Counted from the stretch's first letter, positions 1 through 19,700 are shown. The stretch: 64,000 nucleotides of DNA from Epinephelus fuscoguttatus (GCF_011397635.1 NC_064770.1:25217603-25281602); one strand, 5' to 3'. Numbers and translations: made by a program. Notes: generated by a model from the letters alone, not told the origin.

Positions 1-826
1 CATCTGACATTTCCCTCACTGTCTTCCTCAACCTCTGTCCCCGCACTCCGAGTTCCCCCAGGAGTGAGACAGTTGATCTTGCTATGAATCCCCTACACCC
101 CACTTCCACTGGACAAATCCTAGTCTTCCATCCTCGCTGCTCAGCTTCTGCTCCTAAGTCTGCATATCTAAGCTTTTTTCTTTCATATGCTTCTTCCACT
201 GAGTCTTCCCAAGGAACTGTCAGCTCGATGAAATAAACTATCTGTTGACTCACTGACCACAACACTAAGTCAGGCCTCTGCCTGGTACAGACTATTTCCT
301 GAGGAACAACAAGCTTTCCCCCTAAATCTACTTGCATTTCCCAATCACAAGCACCTTCTAGGCGGCCACACCTTTGCCTCCTCACTAACTTATCCCTTCT
401 GTATTTCTCCCTCACGGACAAACTGAATTACTAAACTCCTATCCTTAACACCTTCTGAATTCACCTGTCTTCGTTTCCCTTCAATGCCTGCAGCTAAACA
501 TTTCAACACCTGATTATGTCGCCATGTATATCGGCCTTGTGACAAGCTAACTTTGCAACCTGACAAAATATGCTTTAAAGTTGCGGTACGTGAACACAAT
601 GGGCATGACGGGTCCTCATTTACCCACAGTTTTAGGTTCTGGGGGGTTGGTAAGACATCGTATGTAGCCCCTATCAGGAATCTAATACGATTCTCCTCCA
701 TACTCCACAGGTCCCTCCAACTAAGCTTCCTCTTCTCTACACTTTCCCAATTCAACCACTGTCCCTGTTTAGCCTGGGCCACTACCTTTGCACCCCTTAC
801 TATCTCTTCCTGTCTGCGTATCTAAC
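1..826 (-). mobile_element. Non-LTR retrotransposon fragment (3' end of ORF2, dead)
   Basis: Read on the minus strand, 782 down to 390 encodes the region after a reverse transcriptase: a CPLC...H..SGC zinc-knuckle pattern in the segment DPSCPLCSRTATLKHILSGC. After a one-base frame change near 405-410, the other frame continues to position 1 with RRQRCGRLEG, then RPDLVLW and, about 20 residues on, FIELTVPWE. This PD...E.T order resembles the restriction-like endonuclease found C-terminal to the RT in R2/R4/Rex6-type elements. The piece is 5' truncated near 826, runs off the window start, and lies in an ern1 intron antisense to the gene. The frameshift and truncation make it inactive. The clade is not settled. 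Confidence 0.72.
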
Positions 827-1146
827 ACAATAAGTGACATTGGCAAACAACTTAAAAACAGTGTTACTTGTCTCTAAACTCATATTTAGTCTCCTTTTTA
901 TCATGTCACCAGTGGCTATCACGGTTATAATTGTTTGTACACTGGTCTGAAGTCTGTGCGAGGTGCGCACATTCTCAAATGAACATTTTTGTGTGGGAAA
1001 AGGTGTATGGTTTGTGTGAGTGTCTCATTGTTAATACATCTGGCCCAAAATGTCTTTACCAATATTGTATTCTGTCACACATCTATTTATTAGCATGAAA
1101 TATTAAACATATGTTTGAAATAAAAGTTTGTTTTTTCCCTTTTCAG

Positions 1147-9849
<8,703 letters not shown>

Positions 9850-10661
9850 ACTGAACCAGAGTCAGGTGGACCCAGCACAGATGGGAGCATTGCCTTAAAG
9901 AGTGGACACCAAGTGGGGTTGAGTCGCTGCGCCGCGAGCTGGTGAGGACCAGGCCTGCAGTGCCTGGGATCCACTGCTGGGTGCAGCAGCCACACCTCAA
10001 ATCAAGTGCCTTCTGCTCACCTGGGCTTCAAATGTCCCCCAACAGAACCGTCCACAAGTCTCTGCCTTGAGGAAGTCAGATAACCAACAGGGTGTTATCG
10101 GACATGATCTTGTAGCTGGACTGAGCAAAGAGAATTTTTTATTTTATAACGGCATGTCCAAAAAAAGTGTTTGTCCCAAAAATATCTGGCCTCTATTGTG
10201 GGAAACATGTCTGGATGTTGTTGTTGGATTGTTTTATTGTGCAATGTTGTATTTGAGTGAGCCTGTTCACTGCACAGATACTGTATGTATATTTTTGTAT
10301 AGACTGATTCAGAATTTGGATCATTGATGATAAATCATTTAATGTGGCCGATGTGCCTTTTTTTTTTTTTCTTTTTTTAATATCACTGTGCTGTGTGGGT
10401 ACAGATCTATGAAATTGACTATGCTAAATGTGCTTGATTCCAGTTAATGCTGCTAGACCGCTTCTCTTTTATCAATCAAGACTCTTGTGCTGACTCTGTA
10501 AGAGTGGACTGTTCCAAAGGGTGTTCAGGGTGGCATCTGAACACAGTAGGTAATTTTACTCTCATTTGACTGTGTAGTCAATTATGAGGGTTAGAGGTCC
10601 GGCTGCAGAACTCCTAAACTTTCTAAGTTGTCAAAGTGAAGCTGATGACTTGCACATTAAA
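9850..10661 (+). other. ern1: ern1 3' UTR (end uncertain)
   Basis: Sequence after the ern1 stop, without coding signals. A candidate poly(A) signal ATTAAA is at 10656-10661. No canonical AATAAA was seen closer to the stop, so the true 3' end is a guess. Confidence 0.4.
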
Positions 10662-12359
10662 TTCTATTTTTTTTATACTAAGATCTTGCTCGCTTGATTT
10701 TGTTGCACGTCAAAGTCGAGGTTGGAAAATTGTGTCATAACCTGCTGTGGCTGTTTTGTTCATTCTGGTTCTGTTTCTGGTAAACATTAACACACACTGC
10801 ACCCGTGGTTGATGCTGGGTGAAGCTTGACAAATTTATATAACATAGTGATAAATTGTACCGCTCAGGTCAAACAGGTGATCCCAACCTTTTCTGTTCTC
10901 TTTTGACTTTTAACTCTCTGTCTTCCAGATCAAACGCTAATACCCTGGCTTACCTGCATACTGTTCAACATTCAGCTCTCAGTCCCAATAGGTCTGAGTC
11001 CTCTGAAACTTCATTAATGCTAAATTTAAATGTCATCTTTCCACATTTTGTTGTGTTACAGATCTCTGCTATTATTCCAAACATAATTGTGATTTTTTTT
11101 TTCATGCCATCTGCATAACTCTACATTTAACTTTTAGAACCAATGCTGCTCTGTTATCAAATACAGTGTAATGGCTTTAAAAACAGAACTAGCTTGTAGT
11201 AATTTTAGAACAAATTCCTCTTTTCTTCCTCTGCCCACTTCCTCCTTTACTTCACTTTTAAAGCTCTGTTATTGCCCCACTGTAACATAACTGCTTTCAT
11301 GCTCACTTAATGTGCTTATGTTAAGTAATAACCCTTAACAGCCTGAGATTAAATACAGGTCATAGATTTACCTTTACTCAAAGATGAGAGAGTTGGCCCC
11401 AGGGTCCCATCACCTGTCCCGCATAAATGCAAGACACACAGACTTTGTGGTGGTTTTGCTTCTTTTTTTTTTGTTGTGTTGCGCATCTTTGTAGTCATTC
11501 TGCATCTTTTTATGGTTTTGTGCTTCCTTGTGGCAGTTTTGCATCTCTTTGTAGTCATTTGTCTGATTCCATTTGTGTCTTTTTTGGTCGTTTTGTGTGT
11601 CTGTATGATTTTGCCCCTTTTTGCAGTTACCTTGTGTCTCTTTACAGCATCTTTTTGTGGTATATCTGTGGTCATTTTGAGTCTTCCTGGTCGGTGAGTG
11701 TTAATTTGTTACATTTTGCAGTAGTAGGCCAGGCCCCTGAGCCTCTGCCCAGTAGGTCTGTTAATTAATCCATCAATGAGAGTCACTCGTTGATAAATTA
11801 GATAGGAGGCTAAAAAAACAGTATTGAAAACAAACAGAAACACCATATTACAGAACTTTAGATGAACCAAACTCTACAATAGTTATCTGGCATTTGTTGC
11901 TTGTGTGGTTCTAAGGCCATCTTCTACGTAGGTATAGGTTTATTAGTGATTCCATTTCTTTAACTGACGACAAGTGCTACCAACTCAATTCACAATCACT
12001 CTTAGGGTGTTTTGTGATATTTGCCAACAAAAGAGTAACTAACATCCCCAAACCATTTGCATTTTTCATGCAAATGTACACATTACATTTCTATAGGCTA
12101 CACTTAGCTATCATTCAGTAAACAAAACTGCAGCTATTAAAAAGAAAGGAGCTGGCTCCAGTTGCTGCCTTTATATAAAACCTCTAAGACCCTTAGGGTG
12201 TAACCACACTCACCTATTGTTATTGTGTTATTAGGATCCATGGAAACCAGCAGGTGTGATGGATGCTCACCCTACCTCTGTGAAAACCTGACAACAAAAA
12301 AACTAAAACTAAACAGTAAGTCCATGCACAGCAGAGCATTAACCACAATGTGTATCATA
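10662..12359. other. Intergenic region, ern1 to SAMD9-like unit A
   Basis: No gene was recognised. The only clear structure is a T/G-rich imperfect repeat at about 11400-11690, in which the phrases TTTTGCATCT, CTTTGTAGTCAT and TTTTTGTGGT recur with a loose 25-30 base period. Open frames over it are compositional. The rest is AT-rich with no RNA gene or promoter that could be supported. Confidence 0.5.
11400..11695. repeat. Degenerate T/G-rich minisatellite-like repeat
   Basis: Variants of GCATCTTTGTAGTCAT, GCATCTCTTTGTAGTCAT and TTTTTGTGGT follow one another with a rough 25-30 base period and many substitutions. It accounts for the long open frames on both strands in this stretch. Confidence 0.55.
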
Positions 12360-12762
12360 CTGGCATATAGATAATGTAGATTACATTAGCTACCATGCTG
12401 CTGCAAAGAACAACCTCTACAGCAATGTGTAATTATTATTTCTTCTTCTTCTTCTTCAGTGTATGGTGGTATTCAGTGTGGTGTATTTGGTTGATACATT
12501 GCTTTGTGCTATTTTAGAGTGGTTTGATTTGTGTTTAGCTGTCGATAAAAAAAATAGTATAATTTAAGGTGCTTAAAAATACAAACGAGCGCGTTGTGCC
12601 CCTCTGCACCATTCTGCAGCATTAAACGTTTACTGACGCTATTTCAATCTGTATATTCGTTTATCTGCTCCACTCAGTTTACGTCCTCACTTCCTCTGTG
12701 GTATCCGGTGGGAGACATTTAGCGCATCTCAGCTCAGTACCTGCTGTAGAGGGTATTTCCTC

Positions 12763-12774
12763 AAAAGCGAAACT
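12763..12774 (+). promoter_or_regulatory. IRF/ISRE-like element, unit A
   Basis: AAAAGCGAAACT fits the IRF consensus AANNGAAACT. The same block (TTTCCTCA..CGAAACTTAG, then GAGCTGCGCAGGCGCAGTAGGTGCAG) is kept upstream of exon 1 of unit B. In vertebrates SAMD9 and SAMD9L are interferon-induced, so a conserved IRF site just upstream of the first exon is the expected control point. The exact transcription start is not visible and no TATA box is evident. Confidence 0.6.
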
Positions 12775-12799
12775 TAGTGAGCTGCGCAGGCGCAGTAGG

Positions 12800-12956
12800 T
12801 GCAGCCCAGCAATAAATCAGAGATTTTTTTTTCTTTTCATACATCTATCTATGGGGAAGTAACAGCAGTCCTGCGTTTGACGTTTCTCTGTCACGGCAAG
12901 AGAAATCCAGACCAGAAAAGGGACAAAGGCTGATTTCCTTACAGAGTTTATCTGAG
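12800..12956 (+). other. Non-coding exon 1 of SAMD9-like gene A
   Basis: The region ends in ...TTTATCTGAG followed by the donor GTAAGAGC, and the matching copy in unit B ends TTCATCCGAG/GTAAGAAC. Donor conservation after independent divergence supports a real exon. The 5' end is estimated from the IRF-like site and the start of conservation. Confidence 0.55.
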
Positions 12957-13734
12957 GTAAGAGCAATAAGCGTCCTGTTTTTTTGTTTGTTTGTTTGGCT
13001 TGTGTAATAGTTGTCTATATCTCGGCTAAGGTTATGTGTTTGGTGTTATGGAGGTTTGTTTCAGTACAGATATCCTGGGAGGAGCCCATGAGGAAAAAGC
13101 GAGGGAAAATGTGGCTTTTGGTGCGATTGTTCTAAACTAATAGTGATAGCAGTTTGGGCATGTTTTCTCAAATTTATGATTTGTATACCTTTACGTATGT
13201 ATAAGATTGTTGTGCTATGAAAGAAGAGAAACAAGTCTTATCAGTCACAATTGCATTGAAACAATAATCAATACTATTAAATTAAACACACACACACACC
13301 CCTACACCCCTTCACTTTTTTTCTTGTGAGGACTTGTCCTCAATGGGTCACATGCTGTATTTCAAAGGCTTCGCCTGAAGTCATGAACTCTCAAAGAACT
13401 ATCAGTCATCTCTGCAGTTCCTCTCAGTTCAATGTAGCCTTAAAGCAATTTGTAAGTCATTGTTTTGCTCATTACTGTGGCCCAAAACTTAGCTGTTTTT
13501 GTTAATGCTTACCGCTCATTTTTGGCCACAGCAGACAGCTGATTGCTACAATGGCCGTTAGAGCACAGTGCAGTGCAGATTGAGAAAACACATGCACAGC
13601 ATTTTGAAAACATTCATCAACTTTACAACATCCAAAAACATCAATTTGACAACACACTAAAACATCCATGTGTTGTGAATGTATATCACTGTGATTAAAT
13701 GTTTTTTAAATAGTGTAAGATTAGGCCCGAACAT

Positions 13735-14080
13735 ATTGGAAGGCTAAGTTAGATGCACCTGTTTCACTGTTATGTAAGGGTCATGGCCGGGCCAGCCTGT
13801 ACACCAGTAGGTACAGAGTGATAAGAAGGGATGTTGGAACATAGCTGGCCAATACACCATTAGGTTCCAGTCTAAGAAAAAGAGGGTGGAGGTTCACTAG
13901 AATCTCCACAGCATAAAAGGCGCAGAGAGTGAGTCCTCCGTCTGGTTCTGGAGCCTGACTCATGAGTTGTATGTGTTGTTGCTTGTGAACACATTAAACT
14001 CGGTTGCACCTGATTCTAAGTGTCTCCAGTGACTTTCTGAGTACTATCTTTTTGATTCCAAGATACATTTTTTGAGCAAA
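13735..14080 (+). mobile_element. Possible solo LTR
   Basis: An isolated block with a TATA-like GCATAAAAGG (about 13912), a downstream ATTAAA (13993) and no counterpart at the matching place in unit B. This is the composition of a retroviral-type LTR, but no clean TG...CA ends or target duplication could be fixed, and no internal retroviral sequence is present. Treat as tentative. Confidence 0.3.
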
Positions 14081-14744
14081 AGACGAGTTCAAAGGTGTTG
14101 AGGGCGAGGTCCGGAGTCTGGCCCAGTTTCAGACATCGATTTTTACAAATGGTCAAATGTCACAACACATTAAAACTTCAGATTGGCAACATCAAATTGA
14201 AAATACTAAAACATGAATAAGATTTCTATAAAGAATTTCTATATTGAAAGAAGTAGTGAATATTTAAATGGATTTTGCACTTTTACAACGGTCCCTAACT
14301 GCACCCATGACAAACCCACTGGACAGACATTCAGTTCATTGTACTATCAACTGCACTGTCATCTTCCGCATCATGATTTATTGTTGATCAAACCTGTTAA
14401 ACAACATCCTAAAATAGCTCTCGCGTTGACACAGAGCTATTACAGGTAACAGCTATGGAAAACAACAACTTTTTAATAGTTAACACCACTGACGGATGTA
14501 TAAATAGGTTGTTCGCAAACAAAATGTCACTGTTAAATGCTGTTCTTATTAAACTACAATCTCAGTTTTCTTCTTTTCCTTCTCATTTTTTAAAAACTAA
14601 TCTACCTAATAAATAATCTTTTCAACAAAGTCAACTCAACTTAAGTTGATAAGTCATCTGATAATAGCATATCATCATCAGCATTAAGTGTTTGTAAATA
14701 AGTATTGGCCTCAGAAGTCCAGTATCTGGGAGCTGCTATTTTGA

Positions 14745-14897
14745 TGAGACAAAGAAGAAATTATTGAGAGAGAGAGAGAGCGGGGGGTGACACGCAGCAA
14801 ATGGTCGCAAGCCGGATTCGAGCCTGCGTCCACTGCAGTGAGGCATCGCCTCTGTACATGGGGTGCTGGCACTATCCACTACGCTAACGACACCCCC
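14745..14897 (-). mobile_element. tRNA-derived SINE, truncated copy (unit A intron 1)
   Basis: On the minus strand it begins GGGGTGTCGTTAGCGTAGTGG, holds a B-box-like GGCTCGAATCC region and ends in a CT-rich run (GAGAGAGAGA on the plus strand). It is a diverged subfamily of the SINE at 50326. It is missing from unit B at the aligned position before AAAGTTTGACGAG. Confidence 0.75.
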
Positions 14898-14978
14898 TGT
14901 TTGAAAGTTTTAGTACAAAGTTTGACGAGATAAATCTACCTCTGAGCCAGCTTCATTTACCTCATATTCATCTATATA

Positions 14979-16606
14979 CAGTACAGGCCAAAAGTTTGGA
15001 CACACCTTCTCATTCAATGCGTTTTCTTTATTTTCATGACTATTTACATTGTAGATTCTCACTGAAGGCATCAAAACTATGAATGAACACATGTGGAGTT
15101 ATGTACTTAACAAAAAAAGGTGAAATAACTGAAAACATGTTTTATATTCTAGTTTCTTCCAAATAGCCACCCTTTGCTCTGATTACTGCTTTGCACACTC
15201 TTGGCATTCTCTCCATGAGCTTCAAGAGGTAGTCACCTGAAATGGTTTTCCAACAGTCTTGAAGGAGTTCCCAGAGGTGTTTAGCACTTGTTGGCCCTTT
15301 GCCTTCACTCTGCGGTCCAGCTCACCCCAAACCATCTCGATTGGGTTCAGGTCCGGTGACTGTGGAGGCCAGGTCATCTGCCGCAGCACTCCATCACTCT
15401 CCTTCTTGGTCAAATAGCCCTTACACAGCCTGGAGGTGTGTTTGGGGTCATTGTCCTGTTGAAAAATAAATGATCGCCCAACTAAACGCAAACCGGATGG
15501 GATGGCATGTCGCTGCAGGATGCTGTGGTAGCCATGCTGGTTCAGTGTGCCTTCAATTTTGAATAAATCCCCAACAGTGTCACCAGCAAAACACCCCCAC
15601 ACCATCACACCTCCTCCTCCATGCTTCACAGTGGGAACCAGGCATGTGGAATCCATCCGCTCACCTTTTCTGCGTCTCACAAAGACACGGCGGTTGGAAC
15701 CAAAGATCTCAAATTTGGACTCATCAGACCAAAGCACAGATTTCCACTGGTCTAATGTCCATTCCTTGTGTTTCTTGGCCCAAACAAATCTCTTCTGCTT
15801 GTTGCCTCTCCTTAGCAGTGGTTTCCTAGCAGCTATTTGACCATGAAGGCCTGATTCGCGCAGTCTCCTCTTAACAGTTGTTCTAGAGATGGCTCTGCTG
15901 CTAGAACTCTGTGTGGCATTCATCTGGTCTCTGATCTGAGCTGCTGTTAACTTGCGATTTCTGAGGCTGGTGACTCGGATGAACTTATCCTCAGAAGCAG
16001 AGGTGACTCTTGGTCTTCCTTTCCTGGGTCGGTCCTCATGTGTGCCAGTTTCATTGTAGCGCTTGATGGTTTTTGCGACTCCACTTGGGGACACATTTAA
16101 AGTTTTTGCAATTTTCCGGACTGACTGACCTTGATTTCTTAAAGTAATGATGGCCACTCGTTTTTCTTTAGTTAGCTGATTGGTTCTTGCCATAATATGA
16201 ATTTTAACAGTTGTCCAATAGGGCTGTCGGCTGTGTATTAACCTGACTTCTGCACAACACAGCTGATGGTCCCAACCCCATTGATAAAGCAAGAAATTCC
16301 ACTAATTAACCCTGATAAGGCACACCTGTGAAGTGGAAACCATTTCAGGTGACTACCTCTTGAAGCTCATGGAGAGAATGCCAAGAGTGTGCAAAGCAGT
16401 AATCAGAGCAAAGGGTGGCTATTTTGAAGAAACTAGAATATAAAACATGTTTTCAGTTATTTCACCTTTTTTTGTTAAGTACATAACTCCACATGTGTTC
16501 ATTCATAGTTTTGATGCCTTCAGTGAGAATCTACAATGTAAATAGTCATGAAAATAAAGAAAACGGATTGAATGAGAAGGTGTGTCCAAACTTTTGGCCT
16601 GTACTG
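14979..16606 (-). mobile_element. Tc1-like DNA transposon, nearly full length
   Basis: Ends CAGTACAGGCCAAAAGTTTG and its complement, flanked by TA at 14977-14978 and 16607-16608. The inverted repeats are very long, about 270 bases each (14979-15249 and 16337-16606), nearly identical, and they include sequence coding the transposase C-terminus. Unit B keeps the empty site: CATCTATATACATGCAGG at about 30770-30787, with a single TA. This fixes the ends, proves the insertion and places it after the duplication or after the lineage split of the two units. The element ends only 63 bases upstream of exon 2 of gene A. Confidence 0.96.
15222..16193 (-). pseudogene. Tc1-like transposase, frameshifted near the C-terminus
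   Basis: DD34E transposase of the Tc1/mariner type, which would cut and paste the element. Start chosen at 16193 (MARTNQLTKEKR), the usual Tc1 start, rather than the upstream Met at 16292. Seen: paired helix-turn-helix region (KRVAIITLRNQGQSVRKIAKTLNVSP, then TTVKRRLRESGLHG), first Asp in LWSDESKFEIFG, second Asp in QQDNDPKHTS, and Glu in SPDLNPIEMVWGEL. Near 15295-15299 one base is missing within a GGGCC run, so the expected TSAKHLWELLQDCWKTISGDYLL is pushed out of frame and the protein ends early. All three catalytic residues survive, so damage is limited to the tail. Confidence 0.92.
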
Positions 16607-16669
16607 TACATGCAGGATGATAATGGAATGAATATGTAACATTTTTGTTTTTTGTTTGTTTTCTTACAG

Positions 16670-16699
16670 ATGGAAGGTGATAACAAACACCAAGGCTGA
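16670..16699 (+). promoter_or_regulatory. Upstream ORF of nine codons, SAMD9-like gene A
   Basis: Exon 2 (16670-16730) begins directly with ATG after the acceptor TTCTTACAG. The peptide is MEGDNKHQG, then TGA. With exon 1 ending GAG the context is GAGATGG, a strong start. It ends 27 bases before the main ATG at 16727. Unit B keeps the same ORF with one residue changed (MEDDNKHQG). Confidence 0.65.
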
Positions 16700-16726
16700 T
16701 AATGTGATGAAAAGAGAAAGAAAATC

Positions 16727-19700
16727 ATGGGTAAGTGTTCTATATGAGATTTTGACATACATAATATGGAGTAACAGTAGGGTGTTGCCATTGTGTTGGA
16801 TTTGTCATCCTACTTCTAGTTGAGAGGGACCTAAGCCAGCTAGCCAAACATGATCAATGAAGGCTATGATTTTGAGTGTAATATGTTTAGTCAGAGGGTG
16901 CCATAACAATCAGATAGAGGTTAAAGGGGCAAAAAGCGAAATCGTTTCACCGCTAGGTTTGCTTTTGTGCACTGCCTGTAGATCAAAACAACGTGTGTTA
17001 TGAGCCACTCCTCTCTCCCTCTGCTCTCCACCCCACCCCCCACTCACCTCGTCTAAACTTAGTTTATCAGTTAGCGATGTCTTTCACTCACTCTCGGTCT
17101 CTGCTGTGTTTAGCTATTCCCCTGCCTACTTCAATGATGATGGTATCTGTAATAAATGTAATATATTTGCTGAGATGGAGGCGAGGCTCAGTGACTAGAA
17201 GAGCTGGTAGAAGCGCTCCATAGCTGTAAGTTACCTCAATGGCCAGTGGCAGCCGACTCGGCTCGAGCCATCACCGGATCCCTGCTAGTGCTAACACCGG
17301 GAGCTAACGCTAACGTTCCTACTCTTCTCTTTGAGTGAGAGCGATGTTTTAGCCTGGCTACATTTTACAGTGCTAATTGCAAATGTTAGCTGGGCTGCCG
17401 GGCTACTCACCTAACAGAACTGTAACGCCTGACCGGCCATTGCTGGGACCAGGCCGCTAATAACTCAAGCTCTGGACATTAACCCATGCTACGATTGTAA
17501 CATTAAATTTAATTGAATCGACATAGCGACATGTGCCTAACATTACTGTAACACTAATTAAAACAGACATTTGACTTAATGTTGTTACTTAACGTTACCT
17601 GTCCAGGAGAAGAAGAGCTAGCTCTGAGTCAGATTGTAGCCCCTTTAGCTCTCGCAGTGCTCTCCACCTTGGAAATGCAAGGCCAATGTTAATCCGGGTT
17701 CTGTCCCTTTCTCTATCCGACAACTTATTTGCCAACGACCGTTGTTTCTTTAGAGGTAATGTCGGATCCTGGTCGTCTTCAGGTGAATGTTTCATTCTGC
17801 TCTCCGCCATTTCGCTTCGAAAATATGTGCTGCCACTGCTCACCAGCTGTAGCTTTGTTTTTTTTTTAGATATTTTTTGGGGCATTTTTGGCCTTTATTT
17901 GATAGGACAGACAAGTGTGAAGGGGAGAGAGAGAGGGAGTGACATGCAGCAAGGTGGCCACAGGCTGGGGTCGAACCCGGGCCGCTGCGGCGACAGCCTT
18001 GTCATGGGGCGCCTGCTCTACCACTAAGCCACCAGCGCCCCGGCTGTAGCCTTTCATAGGGAGGGAGGGCCAAGGGCTCTGAGAGGAGGGAGGAGGCGGC
18101 GATTCACATGAATGTACATGAACGCACAGCCTCTCTCAACAAAGAGAGAGGGTGTGTGATGTCATGCTATACTCCAGATGAAATTACACCTCTAGTTCTT
18201 CTCATAGCGATTTTTTAATTCCTTCAACCTAGAAATGATGAATTTCCGCTTATTGCCCCTTTAAAGAAATGACAACGTTACAACCGTAATAGGTGTGGAA
18301 GTTGGAGTACTGTGGGGCATTTTACAACCTGTACCCACTCTCTAAGAGGAGCACATTACAGTAATGATCAGCTCATTTCTACAGTTAATGGTGCTGTACC
18401 ATCAATAGTATGCAAAATTCATTGTATTCATTGATCGGGAGCCACAGTGTCAAAGGTTTAGGGACATGTCGGGTCCCCTCACTCTCATTCTCATCTTTAC
18501 ATCTTGATTCTTGGCAAAATGCAGGTCATCAAAGTTTTCTGCAGTGATTGCAGATTGGAGAGCGTGTACAGTTGTAGACACGTATTGATTGTTCAATGTA
18601 TTCAGAGCACAGATTTTGCTAGTGATAGTTAACAAGCAATTTAACTCTTTGTCAACCTCCTCATCACCTGATGTGACTTCCTTAATGGACCTTGGCAGCC
18701 AAGCCATTTCTCAAGATAAGGGTGTTCATCTGTTATATCTAGCTAACCATAACTTAATTTTCTGACTAGCTTACTAGCTAGTTACTAATAGCAGAAGTTG
18801 GATTACAGAGTTGGAAGAGGAGAACTATTGGGCAATTGGCCTATAGGATGAACAACAAACAACAATATTCCACTTACCATCTCTTGTTGTTAGCGCACTT
18901 GTTATATTTGGACCCCTTTTTAGAGTTACGCCAGTCAACATTTTTATATTTACATTGAGTTAGATGATAATGTGACAAACCTACATTTTTCCATCCAATG
19001 CTGCAGTTCCAATCAACTGCATGGAACACTTTGAGCACATTGTTTTGGCTTTACAGACCACAACTTTACTGTTTTGGTTCAATTTCACCACTCATTGTCA
19101 TAAACTAAATTTCCACTTGCAGCTATTTTTAGACATCAATGTATCTGTTTTATACGTTCATATGTCAGTGTCATGTTTACAGCTTGTTTCTCTGCCCCCA
19201 AGCATCCAAAAAAATGTGAATTACTTTTTAAAAAAATTAAGTGTGCAATAGGAATAAGTGGGCTAGGAGCCAAGAGCCACATAGCTTAGGGAAGTTGGAC
19301 AGTATTTGGACACAGGTTGGTTTTGGACTTTTCATGGGATTTGTTGACTAAATAGAACATTTAGAATATTGCCAGGGTTTACAGTATGTGCTACTACTAA
19401 ATATCTGCAAATTGTAAATACAGCTAAAGTGTGGAAGACAACTATGGTGCATCCTTGACTCTCTTATTAATATTCCAACATATTGCTTTTTTCTGTCTTT
19501 TTTCACTATGCAGCTGATGAACTTGGGCAGTCACCCAAGGGTTGGACTGAATCTCAAGTAAGCACCTGGTTAAGGTCTATTGGAGTGAAGGAGCAGTACA
19601 TAGAAAAGATCTATGAGGAAGAGGTAGATGGACTGATCCTACTTGCACTGGATGAGGACTTTTTGAAGTCAAAGATTCGCATGAAATCAGGGCCTGCTCA

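Larger units (their letters stand above)
16921..18264. mobile_element. TTAA-flanked inverted-repeat element, 1.34 kb
   Basis: Left end TTAAAGGGGCAAAAAGCGAAA, right end TTTCCGCTTATTGCCCCTTTAA, forming inverted repeats of about 22 bases. TTAA is at both outer edges and may be the target duplication. It holds a short minus-strand coding remnant (17595-17810) and a nested SINE (17854-18042). At the aligned place in unit B (about 31072-31100) the element is absent. It lies in intron 2 of gene A. Confidence 0.82.

Noticed and set aside
11349-11768. 108- and 113-codon frames on opposite strands
   Set aside because: Both lie over a T/G-rich degenerate repeat and have low-complexity composition.
16193-16292. 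Upstream Met for the Tc1 transposase
   Set aside because: Residues before MARTNQLTKEKR come from the region next to the inverted repeat and are not part of the family's usual start.
19483-19513. Extra N-terminal residues (MLFSVFFHYA) on SAMD9-like A
   Set aside because: This is the polypyrimidine tract and acceptor of intron 2. The unrelated residues upstream in unit B (from 33128) confirm they are not coding, and the split ATG plus G in exon 2 gives a shared MADE start.
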